A stretch of 64,000 bases of DNA, from NCBI RefSeq assembly GCF_000376445.1, contig NZ_AQXI01000002.1, forward strand, positions 372,001 through 436,000, written 5' to 3'. The notes beneath the pieces were generated by a model, which worked only from the letters and a program-made list of their open reading frames with translations, searched no databases and was not told the DNA's origin. Positions 9,187 through 18,253 of this stretch are shown piece by piece (position 1 is the stretch's first letter; each line of letters opens with the position of its first letter). The translations under genes and the position numbers were made by a program. Source of the stretch: Haladaptatus paucihalophilus DX253. GTDB lineage: Archaea > Halobacteriota > Halobacteria > Halobacteriales > Haladaptataceae.

Positions 9187-9855
9187 TTATCGGCACTCGG
9201 TTCCCGAGATGTTCACGTCGAGCGACGGCAGTGCGCTCGCTTCCTCGTCCCTACCCGCGTCGATGGTCGTCTCGAAGCCGACGTCGACCGCCCCGACGGG
9301 ATAGATTTGGTCACGAATCTCGCCGTCGGGATACGCTTTCGAGTGAACGTTGACGTAGGTCTTCCCGGCCGTCATCTCGGTAGCAAGGTCGTCGATCGAG
9401 GACCCCTCGTAGGGACCGACCAAATCGTCGTCGGAAATCGTCCCGGTAGCGACCACGCTGGTGCCGAAGAGGTACTGTTCCTCCGTGCCACTGCCGTCGA
9501 TGAGATTAACGACGTGTGGGCCGTTTTCGCCCGACTCGCCCGTGTGGATGTGCGCCTTGGTCACCGGCGCGTCGAGTCCGAACGCGAGGAGTCCGTATTC
9601 GAGTTCGCCGTCGGTCGTCCACTGGAAGACGGCGACCCCCCGTCCGTCGCTCTCGTTGGGAGGCACCTCATTCTCCCCAGTTAGTACCCCCGTGCTGAAC
9701 AGTTCGGTCGGCGGTTGCTGTTCGGCGTCCGAACCCGAATCCGAGTCCGAATCGGTGTCATCGTTTCCGGCGACTACTCCAGCGCCGACGCCGCTGAGGG
9801 CGACGGCTCCGAGGCTCAGCAGTTTCAGCGTCTCTCGTTTGTCGGTATCTGGCAT
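9187..9855 (-). CDS. Secreted CHRD-domain protein
   Basis: The 222-residue protein opens with an export signal (KRETLKLLSLGAVALSGVGA), somewhat Tat-like though only KR precedes the hydrophobic core. A low-complexity Asp/Ser spacer (DDTDSDSDSGSD) follows. The rest is a CHRD domain: GENEVPPNESDGRGVAVFQW, GLDAPVTKAHIHTG, and near the end TYVNVHSKAYPDGEIRDQIYP. CHRD domains are extracellular beta-rich modules; a His/Glu cluster (AHIHTG) is typical. The C terminus has a single Cys (SGTECR). It probably works at the cell surface, but its partner is unknown. Confidence 0.88.
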   Translation of the reverse strand: MPDTDKRETLKLLSLGAVALSGVGAGVVAGNDDTDSDSDSGSDAEQQPPTELFSTGVLTGENEVPPNESDGRGVAVFQWTTDGELEYGLLAFGLDAPVTKAHIHTGESGENGPHVVNLIDGSGTEEQYLFGTSVVATGTISDDDLVGPYEGSSIDDLATEMTAGKTYVNVHSKAYPDGEIRDQIYPVGAVDVGFETTIDAGRDEEASALPSLDVNISGTECR

Positions 9856-10041
9856 CGTGGGACCAATTAGTGAGTCGATTCGAAGTTACTAAGCCATTAT
9901 TGCCACCTGTAATATATTGATGTATTAAATAGATAGAATGGAACAAACAGTGTTTCGCCCGCGACAGAGCTATGTTCTGATACAGCAGTTCGACGACACG
10001 TCGATACGCACACTTTCCTCCGCTTCGAAGAGTGGGTACAG

Positions 10042-10929
10042 ATGCCCTCAAACTCGAAGCTCGACGGTCAAGTCGCCTTGATTACCGGCGGTACCAGCGG
10101 CATCGGTCGGGAGACGGCGCTCGCGCTCGCGGACCGCGGTGCCTCGGTCGCAATCGTGGGACGCAACCGAAAACGCGGGCGGCGCGTTGCGCGCGAAATC
10201 GACGCGCGGAACGGCGACGGATGGGCCGAACTGTACATCGCCGACTTCGCGTCCCGAAAGAGCGTCCGCAACCTCGCGGTTGCGTTTCGGGACCGACACG
10301 ACCGGCTCGACGTGCTGGTGAACAACGCGGGGACGTTCCGCCACCGGCGGTCCGAAACCGGGGACGGCATCGAAGCCACGTTCGCCGTCAACCACCTCGC
10401 GCCGTTCCTGCTCACCCACCTACTGGTCGATACGCTGGTCGAAAGCGCGCCCGCACGGGTCGTCACCGTGACCTCCGAGTTGCACGAGCGGGGCGCCATC
10501 GATTTCAGCGATTTGGGGTGCGAGCGCGACTACGACGGCATGGAGGCCTACAGCCAGTCGAAGCTGGCGAACGTTCTGTTCACCCGCGAACTGGCCGAGC
10601 GACTCCGCGGAACCGGCGTGACCGCGACCGCGGTCAACCCCGGTTTCGTGCCGGGAACGGGATTCACCCGCGAGGCCTCGATTCGCAATCGATTGCTGTT
10701 AGGGCTGTTCTCGGTCCTACCGCTTCCCTTCACGAAGAACGTCGAAGAGGGCGCGGAAACCGTCATCGAGGCGGCCGCATCACCCGAATTCTCCGACGTG
10801 ACCGGCGAATACGTCAGCGACGGGGTAATCGCGGAGGCCTCCGACAAGGCGCACGACGATGACGTTCGACGGCGGTTGTGGGACGTGAGCGCGGGATTGG
10901 TCGGCATCTCGCCGGACTATCCTCGGTAG
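10042..10929 (+). CDS. Short-chain dehydrogenase/reductase (retinol-dehydrogenase-like)
   Basis: A 295-residue SDR with the cofactor motif GGTSGIGRETAL, an Arg-rich segment after beta-2 (VGRNRKRGRR) that favours NADP(H), and the structural NNAG motif. The catalytic YxxxK is in YSQSKLANVLF, with a Ser upstream in TVTSELHERG. The closing segment NPGFVPGTGFTREASI is typical of the WW-oxidoreductase / retinol-dehydrogenase-like branch. It would oxidise or reduce an alcohol/carbonyl pair; the substrate is unknown. It precedes an isochorismatase-family gene on the same strand by 64 bp, so the two could be co-transcribed. Confidence 0.92.
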   Translation: MPSNSKLDGQVALITGGTSGIGRETALALADRGASVAIVGRNRKRGRRVAREIDARNGDGWAELYIADFASRKSVRNLAVAFRDRHDRLDVLVNNAGTFRHRRSETGDGIEATFAVNHLAPFLLTHLLVDTLVESAPARVVTVTSELHERGAIDFSDLGCERDYDGMEAYSQSKLANVLFTRELAERLRGTGVTATAVNPGFVPGTGFTREASIRNRLLLGLFSVLPLPFTKNVEEGAETVIEAAASPEFSDVTGEYVSDGVIAEASDKAHDDDVRRRLWDVSAGLVGISPDYPR

Positions 10930-10993
10930 GAAAATCGACCCGACTGGAACCGTTTTGTCCGTCGGACGCCAACCCTCATCAGAGGGGGAAACA

Positions 10994-11578
10994 ATGACTG
11001 ACGCACTGATAGTCATCGACATGCTGAACGATTTCGTGACCGGGAAGATAGCCGCCGAGCGCGCGGAGCAAATCATTTCGCCGCTCGACCGACTCACGGC
11101 CGCGGCGCGCGAGAACGGCGTTCCGGTTATCTACGCGAACGACGCCCACCGACCGGAGGACTTCGAGTTGGACGTGTGGGGCGAACACGCCATGCAGGGG
11201 ACGGAAGGAGCGGCGGTGATTCCCGAACTCGAACCCGACGAGGGAGACCACGTGTTCGAGAAGCGGACCTACGACGCGTTCTACGGGACGGCGCTCGACG
11301 AACACCTGCGGAGTCTGGGCGTGGACCGAGTGGTCCTGACCGGCCTGCACACGAACATGTGCATCCGTCACGCCTCGGCCGGGGCGTTCTTCCGCGGTTA
11401 CGACATCGTGGTTCCGGAGGATTGCGTGGAGGCCTTCAGCGAGGAAGCTCACACGGAAGGACTCGAATACCTCGCGGACGTGTACAACGCGGAGATAACG
11501 ACGACGGACGACCTCATCGAGGAGTGGCGAAAAACCGCGTCCGCCGAAGCGGTGAGCGACGAGGGAACGGCGTCGTAA
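10994..11578 (+). CDS. Isochorismatase-family cysteine hydrolase (nicotinamidase-like)
   Basis: A protein of 194 residues from the ATG at 10994, preceded by GAGGGGGAAACA as a possible ribosome-binding site. The catalytic triad is visible: Asp in VIDMLNDFV, Lys in FEKRTYDAFYG and Cys in HTNMCIRHASAGAFFRGY. This family hydrolyses nicotinamide, ureidoacrylate, isochorismate and related amides or ethers. The motif after the triad Cys (IRHASAGAFFRGYDIVV) and the NDAHRPEDFELDVWGEHAM segment are shared with archaeal nicotinamidase-related proteins. Nicotinamide deamidation is possible but unproved. Confidence 0.9.
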   Translation: MTDALIVIDMLNDFVTGKIAAERAEQIISPLDRLTAAARENGVPVIYANDAHRPEDFELDVWGEHAMQGTEGAAVIPELEPDEGDHVFEKRTYDAFYGTALDEHLRSLGVDRVVLTGLHTNMCIRHASAGAFFRGYDIVVPEDCVEAFSEEAHTEGLEYLADVYNAEITTTDDLIEEWRKTASAEAVSDEGTAS

Positions 11579-11589
11579 TCGCCCCGTGG

Positions 11590-12555
11590 CTATCGACGCC
11601 GGAGCGACCGAACCGACTCCCGTAACCGCCGGAGCGAATCGGCGTGCCGCGAAGCGCCGAGGTCCGAACTCGACGGGGATTCCGACGGAGCGGTTTCGGA
11701 CGAAGAGGTGCCGGTCGTGGGGGGTTCGGACGAGGTGGTCCTGGATGTGGTGGTTTCGGACGAGGTAGTGCCGGACATGTGGGGTTCAGACAAGGGAGTA
11801 TCACGAGTGGAGGCCTCTGACGAGGATGGTCCGACGTCCGTCGGGTCCGTCCCCGCGGCTTTCGACCGCCATGCGCGGAGGTTCGCGGGGATGTCCACGG
11901 GAAGGTCCACGGAGAGGTTCGACGCGGCGACGCCGGTAGTGAGGCCCATCGAGGACGCCAGCACCGCGGTTTGGAGTTCGAGGCGTCCGAATTCGAGCGG
12001 GTCGAGTTGAAGGAGCGTCCACAACAGCCCGGAGACGAACAGAACCACTCCGGCAACGGTCAACCACTCGTTCGTATCGGACGCGTCGGCCGCCCGTCCC
12101 GCGAGTCGCGTCACGAGGACGCCCGTGACGAACTGGACGAGGAACACCGCGGCGAGAAAGCCGAGGGCGGAAACGGCCGCGAACGGGTCCCACGACGCGA
12201 TTCCGCCGAGCCGGTCGCTCGGGAAGACACCGGCGGCGAACTGGAGGGTCGCTTCGAGGAGCGCGGCGGTCACGGCGTCTATAAGGCCGAGCGTGTCGAC
12301 GAGCAGTCGTATCTCGCCGTCGAGGAGCGCGCGTGCGAGGTTCCGACTCGACTGGCTTCCGAGGAGTTCCGCGAGGACGAAGAGACAGAACGGTGGAAGC
12401 GCGCCGAAAACGACGGCGTATCGCGCGAGTCGAGTGGGAAAGCCGCTCCGGCGGACACTCTGCACGACGAACCAGAGAACGACGGCGAGCGGGACGATGG
12501 CGGACGGCGATTCGTGGAGGACACCGATAGTCGTCTCGAACATGGGGATGGCCAA
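11590..12555 (-). CDS. Membrane protein with low-complexity Ser/Thr tail
   Basis: A 321-residue protein of no family I know. The first ~215 residues contain five or six hydrophobic segments (AIVPLAVVLWFVVQS, YAVVFGALPPFCLFVLAEL, FAAVSALGFLAAVFLVQFV, LTVAGVVLFVSGLLWTLLQL and others). The last ~100 residues are a Ser/Thr/Glu-rich tail with repeated TTSSE-like blocks, ending in a basic stretch (SLRRLRESVRSLRRR). The tail is encoded by short imperfect DNA repeats at about 11690-11800. It is convergent with the isochorismatase-family gene. The function is unknown. Confidence 0.75.
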   Translation of the reverse strand: MAIPMFETTIGVLHESPSAIVPLAVVLWFVVQSVRRSGFPTRLARYAVVFGALPPFCLFVLAELLGSQSSRNLARALLDGEIRLLVDTLGLIDAVTAALLEATLQFAAGVFPSDRLGGIASWDPFAAVSALGFLAAVFLVQFVTGVLVTRLAGRAADASDTNEWLTVAGVVLFVSGLLWTLLQLDPLEFGRLELQTAVLASSMGLTTGVAASNLSVDLPVDIPANLRAWRSKAAGTDPTDVGPSSSEASTRDTPLSEPHMSGTTSSETTTSRTTSSEPPTTGTSSSETAPSESPSSSDLGASRHADSLRRLRESVRSLRRR

Positions 12556-12720
12556 TCGAACAGAGCATGGCAGTTCCGCGTAGAGAAACTTACGGCTTCG
12601 AACGCGCCCGCGGGGAACTCCTTCGAAACGGATGGGTGGCGCGTTCGGTCGGGATAGGCACTCGTCCGGGGGCTATCATCCGGAAACGAAGAGACAATCG
12701 GCCGCGTTTCGGAGTGAAGG

Positions 12721-13170
12721 TTACTCGATTTCTATCTCGACGACCTCGGGGTCGTTGTCGAAGTCATCGTCCAGCGGGTCGTGTGCGAGGTCCTCCAACA
12801 CCAGTTCGATGTTGCGTTTGTTGGCCTTCCACACCGCGTCGATGATACCGCCGACGACCGGGAGCGACCCGCCAACCACGTCGATGCTCACGTTCGCTAT
12901 CATCCGCAAGAGGGTGGTGAACGAGACGCCCAAGCGGGCCGCTTCGAGGACGAGGTACAGGGACAACCCAGCACTGATAACGTCGCCGACCCCCGGCAGC
13001 GCGCCGAGGATGGGGTCGAGACCGACGCGGAAATCGGTCCCCGGAACGCGCATGAAGTCGTCGAAGACGCGCGCTACCGTCCGCATTCTGTCGATTGCCG
13101 CGCGGTCGAGGGTCGGCGGGAGTTCACCCTCGAAGTCGAACTCGTCTTTCAAATCCGAATTGCGGCTCAT
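12721..13170 (-). CDS. DUF4112-family protein
   Basis: At 149 residues from the ATG at 13170, the protein has the DUF4112 pattern. An N-terminal helical segment (IDRMRTVARVFDDFMRVPGT) is followed by the Gly/Pro-rich core VGLDPILGALPGVGDVIS. A hydrophobic helix (AGLSLYLVLEAARLGV) and the second Gly-rich hairpin (VVGGSLPVVGGIIDAVWKANKRN) complete the domain, and the C terminus is highly acidic. DUF4112 proteins are small membrane-associated proteins of unknown role. The frame is open further upstream, but the MSRNSDLKDEF start is the better fit. Confidence 0.88.
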   Translation of the reverse strand: MSRNSDLKDEFDFEGELPPTLDRAAIDRMRTVARVFDDFMRVPGTDFRVGLDPILGALPGVGDVISAGLSLYLVLEAARLGVSFTTLLRMIANVSIDVVGGSLPVVGGIIDAVWKANKRNIELVLEDLAHDPLDDDFDNDPEVVEIEIE

Positions 13171-13479
13171 GGACACACCTGTTTCCGAGACGCAATAAAC
13201 CCGACGGCTGGTGAGATGCAGATGACGTCGAGCGTCGTCTCCGCCACAAAGCATTTGGACGATTCGGTGGATTTGGGACCCGTGACGGTAGTTTCACGGC
13301 CATTGAATCGGAACGGCGTGCAGTCGTCACGAAAGCGAGCGGACATCCGCTCCCCGTGCTACCGTCACTTGCCTCTGACTTCCGATACCGGTGCGTCCCC
13401 TGACGTACCGGTGTTTACCTGACTCGGACGACGGTGTGTGTGCACAATCATCATAGTTTTGCACAACGTAGTGTCGTCC
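13171..13479. other. Intergenic spacer between divergent genes
   Basis: A spacer of 309 bp between the DUF4112 gene and the next gene on the plus strand. It must contain both promoters. I see no clear AT-rich TATA element, repeat, RNA gene or convincing small gene in it. Confidence 0.4.
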
Positions 13480-13962
13480 ATGTCGCGGAGAATCGTCGTG
13501 GAAACCGCGAGGGCCGAGCGCGGAGAACATCAGTGGCTGGAGACGTTCAACGATTCGCCGAGTCACGGGGACGAGTACAACGCCATCACGTCGCTGTCGT
13601 GGAACGGCCCCCGGGAAAATCAGGTGGGCGTATTACGCTACGGGAAACTGCCGAAACTCGACCTGCCGTCGTACCTCAACTACTGGTACTACCACCTCAA
13701 GTGGGGCTTGGAAAAGGAGGGCATGGTTTCCAGACTGTACGCGCCGAACATCTACGAGACGAACGCGGAGTACATCGAAGAGTACTTTCCCTACGTGACG
13801 GTCGAACGAGTGCTGGAACGGCGAGGATGGCAGATGAGAGACGAACGACAGTTGGAGGACGGCCGCGTTCGATACACGTGGACCAAACCCGAGCGGCGGG
13901 ACTCGGTGGCGGAGTCGGCGAAGCGACTGATGACGAGAATACGGCGCAAAGAAGCCACGTGA
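13480..13962 (+). CDS. Small conserved protein of unknown function
   Basis: A 160-residue protein from the ATG at 13480 (SRRIVVETARAERGEHQW). An ATG at 13438 is in frame but would add a run of unlikely residues. The protein is rich in Tyr, Trp and charged residues (YLNYWYYHLKWGLEKEGMV, EYIEEYFPYVTVERVLERRGW) and ends in a basic tail. It looks like a compact alpha/beta cytoplasmic protein without signal or membrane segments. I recognise no catalytic motif. It is convergent with the serpin gene. Confidence 0.7.
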   Translation: MSRRIVVETARAERGEHQWLETFNDSPSHGDEYNAITSLSWNGPRENQVGVLRYGKLPKLDLPSYLNYWYYHLKWGLEKEGMVSRLYAPNIYETNAEYIEEYFPYVTVERVLERRGWQMRDERQLEDGRVRYTWTKPERRDSVAESAKRLMTRIRRKEAT

Positions 13963-14049
13963 ACGGCGAACGGTGAACAGCAGTAACGACAGCGGAGCGG
14001 TCACTCCAGCACGACAGCGGAACAGTCATTCGGTCTCGATACCGCGAAC

Positions 14050-15390
14050 TCAGTCGGAACGACCGGCGGTCGGGTCCACGACGCGGCCGAGGAAGAGGAC
14101 CGTATTTGTCGGTTTGTGGCGAATCAGGAACAGAAACGGCCTATCGACGGTCATTTCGAACGGATTCAGCGGTGCCGACGTGACACCCACTTCGACGGCC
14201 GTCGCGGCCGCCGCTTCGGTTCCGTTCTCGTCCACTTCGATAACGCTCTTCTGACGAACGCTGTCGATGGAGAGGTTCTCGCCCGTCTCCTCGATGTCGG
14301 CCATTCCGCCGAAATCGGCACTCGGGGAGAACGCGCGGGCCATACCGAGGTCCGAGAGCGTCGTCCCGAGGTCGAGCGACGATTCGAGGGAGAACTTCGG
14401 CAGCGCAATCGAGCCGTCCGTTCGCTCCATCTCTCCCAGCAACGTCTCCAGTCGGTCGGCGGAAAGCGACGACGTGAACGCCTCGAACGTCCCCTTTTTC
14501 GGCAGAAGGACGACCATCCCGACCTCGTTGCCGACGTAGGGGAGTTCTATCAGCTGCTGGCCGTCCACGGCGGCGTAGGGGAACGAGTCGGATTGGGACA
14601 TCATCGGCACCCGCGATGTCGTCCCGTCGAGCGCGGTGAACGGCCGCCGTTTCGTGTTCTCCTCCGAGAACGTGCTGGCCCACGTCGCCCGGAAGTAGAT
14701 GGCGTTGGTGAGGACGAGTCGCGTTCGCGCATCGAGCGCGTTTTCCGCCAGCAGGTCGGTGATTTTTCCCTCCGTTCGGTCGGCGACCCACGCGTTGATG
14801 GTCTCCGTGGCTTCGTCGGCATTCTCTTGGAAGTCACAGACGTTGAGACCGGCGTCGTAGTACGTTCGAAGTGTCGTGAGGAAGTCGTCGCGCCACGGAT
14901 AGCCTTCCTGTCCCCAAATCGCGTTCGCGGTGGTCAACTGGAACGGCGTCCCTCGGTTCGCGTCGGCGTCCGCCCGCTCGTCTACGGTTTCGAGTCGCTC
15001 GTCCGTCTCGCCGAACGCGGCGTGAAGCGACTCACCATCGAAGGGGAATCGGAGGGTGTCGGCCATCGCCGCTCGCGTCTCGCCGCGCGCCCCGGCATAG
15101 GTCGTCGCCAACGCCACAGACACGCTGAACGGGGACAGAAACTGGTTTTCGTTCGGGTCGGTTTCGGCGAGCGAGGAGAGAAGCGTCAGGCCGAACTCCG
15201 AGTTTCCGCGGGCGAGCGTTCGAATCGCCGCCTCGTCGGTCGAAACGGGATTCGACTTCCCGGTTCCGGTTACCGTCTGAACGTTCGTTCCGGGGTCGTT
15301 CGACGAGAGCGGGGCGAGACAGCCCGAAAGGAGGGTTCCGGCGACAAGCGCGTTCGAGAGCGCGAGAACGCGGCGACGGGTGGGTGGCAT
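14050..15390 (-). CDS. Lipoprotein serpin (serine protease inhibitor)
   Basis: A 446-residue serpin, full length for the family. The N terminus is a Tat-type lipoprotein signal: TRRRVLALSNALVAGTLLSGC with the lipobox Cys. Family landmarks are NENQFLSPFSVSVALATTYAGARG, LTNAIYFRATWASTF and the closing strands DRPFLFLIRHKPTNTVLFLGRV. The reactive-centre-loop hinge GTEAAAATAVEVG is intact with small residues, as needed for inhibitory serpins. Counting from the hinge, the scissile bond is near Thr-Ser (VGVTSAPLN), suggesting a target that accepts small residues. It would be anchored at the outer face of the membrane. An in-frame ATG lies upstream at 15435, but the start at 15390 places the signal correctly. 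Confidence 0.93.
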   Translation of the reverse strand: MPPTRRRVLALSNALVAGTLLSGCLAPLSSNDPGTNVQTVTGTGKSNPVSTDEAAIRTLARGNSEFGLTLLSSLAETDPNENQFLSPFSVSVALATTYAGARGETRAAMADTLRFPFDGESLHAAFGETDERLETVDERADADANRGTPFQLTTANAIWGQEGYPWRDDFLTTLRTYYDAGLNVCDFQENADEATETINAWVADRTEGKITDLLAENALDARTRLVLTNAIYFRATWASTFSEENTKRRPFTALDGTTSRVPMMSQSDSFPYAAVDGQQLIELPYVGNEVGMVVLLPKKGTFEAFTSSLSADRLETLLGEMERTDGSIALPKFSLESSLDLGTTLSDLGMARAFSPSADFGGMADIEETGENLSIDSVRQKSVIEVDENGTEAAAATAVEVGVTSAPLNPFEMTVDRPFLFLIRHKPTNTVLFLGRVVDPTAGRSD

Positions 15391-15448
15391 ACTCCACATT
15401 TCGCCTTCGCGAGCAAATACGTTAGTAAGACACAAATACCGATTGTAG

Positions 15449-15916
15449 TTACGAAGTATCCGCTTCGTCCCCGCCGCGGCGAGCGAAGAACACCTTGGGC
15501 TCCATGGTGAGTTTCGTCTCGTCCGCCTCGTTCTGCATTTCGAGGTAGAAGGTGACGAGGCCGCGGTTCGGGTCGCTTTCGAGCGGGCGTTTGTCGGTGA
15601 CTTCGAGCGTGAGCCAGAGGGTTTCGCCCGGTTTGACGGGAGCGGGCCACGTGACGGATTCGACGCCGGGCGAGCCTAAACTGCCGCTGTTCTCGAAGAA
15701 GTTGTCCACGAGGATGCGCATGGAGATGGCGGTGCTGTGCCACCCGCTGGCGACGAGTTCGCCGAACATCGATTCGGCCGCGGCGTCCAAATCGACGTGG
15801 AACTCCTGTGGGTCGTACTGCTCCGCGAACGAGAGGATTTCCTCCTCGGAGACGGTGTAACTGCCGAACGATTCGCGGTCGCCGACGACGAGATCTTCGA
15901 AATCCCGGTTGCTCAT
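15449..15916 (-). CDS. MaoC-family (R)-hydratase-like protein
   Basis: A 155-residue hot-dog-fold protein from the ATG at 15916. The MaoC hydratase signature is present: FAEQYDPQEFHVDLDAAAES with the catalytic Asp-x4-His, then FGELVASGWHSTAISMRILV. The tail region KPGETLWLTLEVTDKRPLES is typical. Members hydrate enoyl-CoA thioesters in the cytoplasm, in beta-oxidation or polyhydroxyalkanoate pathways, and the actual substrate here is not known. It sits between the serpin and an MFS exporter, both on the same strand but unrelated in role. Confidence 0.9.
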   Translation of the reverse strand: MSNRDFEDLVVGDRESFGSYTVSEEEILSFAEQYDPQEFHVDLDAAAESMFGELVASGWHSTAISMRILVDNFFENSGSLGSPGVESVTWPAPVKPGETLWLTLEVTDKRPLESDPNRGLVTFYLEMQNEADETKLTMEPKVFFARRGGDEADTS

Positions 15917-15978
15917 GCGGTTGGATTGGCGGAGCCGAAACAAATAGCCGAGGGCTGGGGAAATCGAGGGAGTAATTC

Positions 15979-17433
15979 TCAGTCGCCGCTCGTCGCCGAG
16001 GCTGACGACTCGCCGCGTTCACGCGGGATGTAGTAGGCGAACCCGACCGCGAGAATGGACACGACGACCGACAGTGCGAACACGGTCGTCAGTCCGTCCG
16101 TCAGAATCGTCGCTAACCCGGCGGGCGGCGTGGGAGACCCGAGAAGCCGCTGTTGGAGTTGCCCGAGGTTCGAGACGCCGGAAATCGTCGTCAGTTGGTT
16201 TCGGATGACGAGGTTCAGGGCGAACCCGAGGAGCGCGACGCCCATCGTCCCGCCGAGGTTGCGAAAGAACTGTTGGGAGGAGGTGACGACACCCATCTGT
16301 GCCGTCCCGAAGTGGTTCTGAATCGCCGTCAGCAACGGCGGCGTGACCATTCCCATACCGACGCCCATCACGAACACGTTGCCGATGACGAGCGGGAGGG
16401 CCGTCGCTGCCGTCCAGAGGACCGTCGCCGCGCCGAAACTCAGGACGAGGAGGACGGTTCCGACGGTGGCGAGTCGCTGTTCGCCGACCCGATTTACCAG
16501 TCGGCCCGAGAGAAAGCTCGTCCCCGACCAGCCGATGGAAATTGGAAAGACCGCCAGCGCCGCACTTCCCGCACCGCCACGGACGCTTTGCAGGTAGAGC
16601 GGCACGTACGTAATCGCCGCGAAGAGCACGAAACTCGTGAGGAATCCGGTCACGTTCGTCGTGATGAACACCGTGTCGTCGAACATCGACAGCGGGACGA
16701 TGGGCTGGGTCGCGCGCCGCTCGACGGCGTAGAACACACCGAGACCGACGATTCCGGCCGCGATGAGCGGAAGCGCCCACGAACTCGTCGTTTCGAGGAG
16801 TTGAAGCCCGACGAGGAGCGCCCCGACGGCGACCGAAAGCACGGCCGCGCCGAGGAAGTCGACGTCGCGGTCGGCGCTGCCGGTCGATTCGTCGAGCGAG
16901 ACGGCCACCAGAACCACGGCAACTAGCCCGACCGGAACGCTGAGGTAGAACACACCGCGCCAGCCGACCGCTTCGACGATGACGAAGCCGAGAAGCGGGC
17001 CGATGACGCTCGAAATCCCCCAGACGGTGCTCCCGAGGCCGATGGCTCGACCGCGTTCCTCGGGCGGGTACACCACCCCGAGGATGGTGTACGGGATGGC
17101 GAACATCGCGCCCGCGCCGACTCCCTGCAGCGACCGGAACGCGACCAGTTGAGGCATGCTCCCCGCCGCACCGCACAGCGCGCTCCCGGCGACGAAGATG
17201 GCGGCACCGACGAAGAACAGCCGTTTCCGGCCGTAGATGTCGGCGAGGCGGCCGTACAGGGGCATCGAAACCGCCGCGAACAGCATGTAGGCCGCGAAGG
17301 CCCACGCGTACAGTTCGAGTCCTCCCAGCGATTGTACGACCGTCGGCATCGCCGTGCTCACGATGGTTCCGTCGATGGCCGCGAGGAAGATACCGAGCAG
17401 GACGCCCAGCGTCGCAAGCCGTCGGTTGGTCAT
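15979..17433 (-). CDS. MFS drug:H+ antiporter, DHA2 (14-TM) type
   Basis: A 484-residue transporter from the ATG at 17433 (TNRRLATLGVLLGIFLAAID). The motif D1-like segment LLGIFLAAIDGTIVSTAMPTV and motif A (LYGRLADIYGRKR) identify the DHA2/EmrB-like branch, as does motif C-like GPLLGFVIVEAVGWRGVFY. About 14 hydrophobic segments can be counted. It probably exports hydrophobic compounds in exchange for protons. The frame is open to 17493, but the extra residues are basic and not transporter-like. Confidence 0.92.
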   Translation of the reverse strand: MTNRRLATLGVLLGIFLAAIDGTIVSTAMPTVVQSLGGLELYAWAFAAYMLFAAVSMPLYGRLADIYGRKRLFFVGAAIFVAGSALCGAAGSMPQLVAFRSLQGVGAGAMFAIPYTILGVVYPPEERGRAIGLGSTVWGISSVIGPLLGFVIVEAVGWRGVFYLSVPVGLVAVVLVAVSLDESTGSADRDVDFLGAAVLSVAVGALLVGLQLLETTSSWALPLIAAGIVGLGVFYAVERRATQPIVPLSMFDDTVFITTNVTGFLTSFVLFAAITYVPLYLQSVRGGAGSAALAVFPISIGWSGTSFLSGRLVNRVGEQRLATVGTVLLVLSFGAATVLWTAATALPLVIGNVFVMGVGMGMVTPPLLTAIQNHFGTAQMGVVTSSQQFFRNLGGTMGVALLGFALNLVIRNQLTTISGVSNLGQLQQRLLGSPTPPAGLATILTDGLTTVFALSVVVSILAVGFAYYIPRERGESSASATSGD

Positions 17434-17567
17434 AGAACTCCTTCGGGAGCGACGGGCAAATAGCCGCCCCACGGCTTTCCGTGGCTTCCACACGGCATCG
17501 TGGGGAAATCGTTTCCGACCGCAGCGTCAGTCAGGATTCCGACCACGGCGTCAGTCAGGAGTCACCC

Positions 17568-18008
17568 CTATCCGTGGTGTTCCGTCAGATTAACCGCCAG
17601 CACCGGAACCGTCGTCAAGCGAATGACTCGCTCGGTGACGCTCCCGAGCAGGAGGTGGCTGACGCCCGTATTGGCGTGGGTGCCCATCACGATGGCGTCG
17701 ATGTCGTTCTCCTCGGCGTAGTTCACGATTTCCTCTGCCGGGTCGCCGTTCACGATGGCGGTCCGCGTTTCGAGACCGGCGCGCTCCGCCGTGCCTTCGA
17801 TAGAGGACACGGCCGTTTCGCCCGTCGTTTTGAGGTCGTCGTGAACCATGGATTGTGTCGATTCGGAGAGCGAATCGGCAAGTCCGGAATCCACGACGTG
17901 AAGGACGTGAACCGTTGCGTCCGTGAGTTCGGCGAGCGAAATCGCTTCCTCGACGAACTGCTGTTCACCGCCGCTACCATCCGTCGGCACGAGAATCGCG
18001 TCGTACAT
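17568..18008 (-). CDS. UspA-family universal stress protein
   Basis: A 146-residue single-domain Usp from the ATG at 18008. It opens with YDAILVPTDGSGGEQQF and closes with the ATP-binding-type loop GTHANTGVSHLLLGSVTERVIRL followed by TVPVLAVN. Proteins with this G-x2-G-x9-G-S/T pattern bind ATP and contribute to stress survival. It is cytoplasmic and monocistronic. It lies immediately downstream of the replication-origin region on the same strand as orc1. Confidence 0.93.
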   Translation of the reverse strand: MYDAILVPTDGSGGEQQFVEEAISLAELTDATVHVLHVVDSGLADSLSESTQSMVHDDLKTTGETAVSSIEGTAERAGLETRTAIVNGDPAEEIVNYAEENDIDAIVMGTHANTGVSHLLLGSVTERVIRLTTVPVLAVNLTEHHG

Positions 18009-18141
18009 CGGTTCGCCCAACGAGGGCAACCGGGATAGTGGTACTGCTTGCCCGAAGAGCAGCAGAGAGTAGTAACTGAAGAAGCAGGAACAGAGGTCGC
18101 GAAACTACGGAACCGGCGGTAAATGACCGACGAGACCGATA

Positions 18142-18163
18142 TTACACTCTGGACGAGGGGTGT
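18142..18163 (+). repeat. Origin recognition box-like repeat, copy 1
   Basis: A 22-bp sequence with core CTCTGGACGAGGGG, flanked by TTACA and TGT. It matches exactly three other copies at 20013, 20218 and 20884. The form (short TTACAC half, GA-rich centre, terminal GGGGTGT) fits haloarchaeal ORBs bound by Orc1/Cdc6. This copy lies just downstream of the orc1 stop codon. A weaker inverted relative (CCACTCGTCCA) occurs near 18197. Confidence 0.75.
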
Positions 18164-18253
18164 CAGACGTGTGTCTGGTTGTGACACAAAACAGACCACT
18201 CGTCCAAACGTGCGTCGAAAATAGTTCGTTCCTCGAACGACGTCGTTGGCGGA

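Noticed and set aside
18190-18210. A fifth ORB near 18197 (CCACTCGTCCA)
   Set aside because: It matches only about 11 bases of the core and lacks the TTACAC half, so it is too weak to call as a site.
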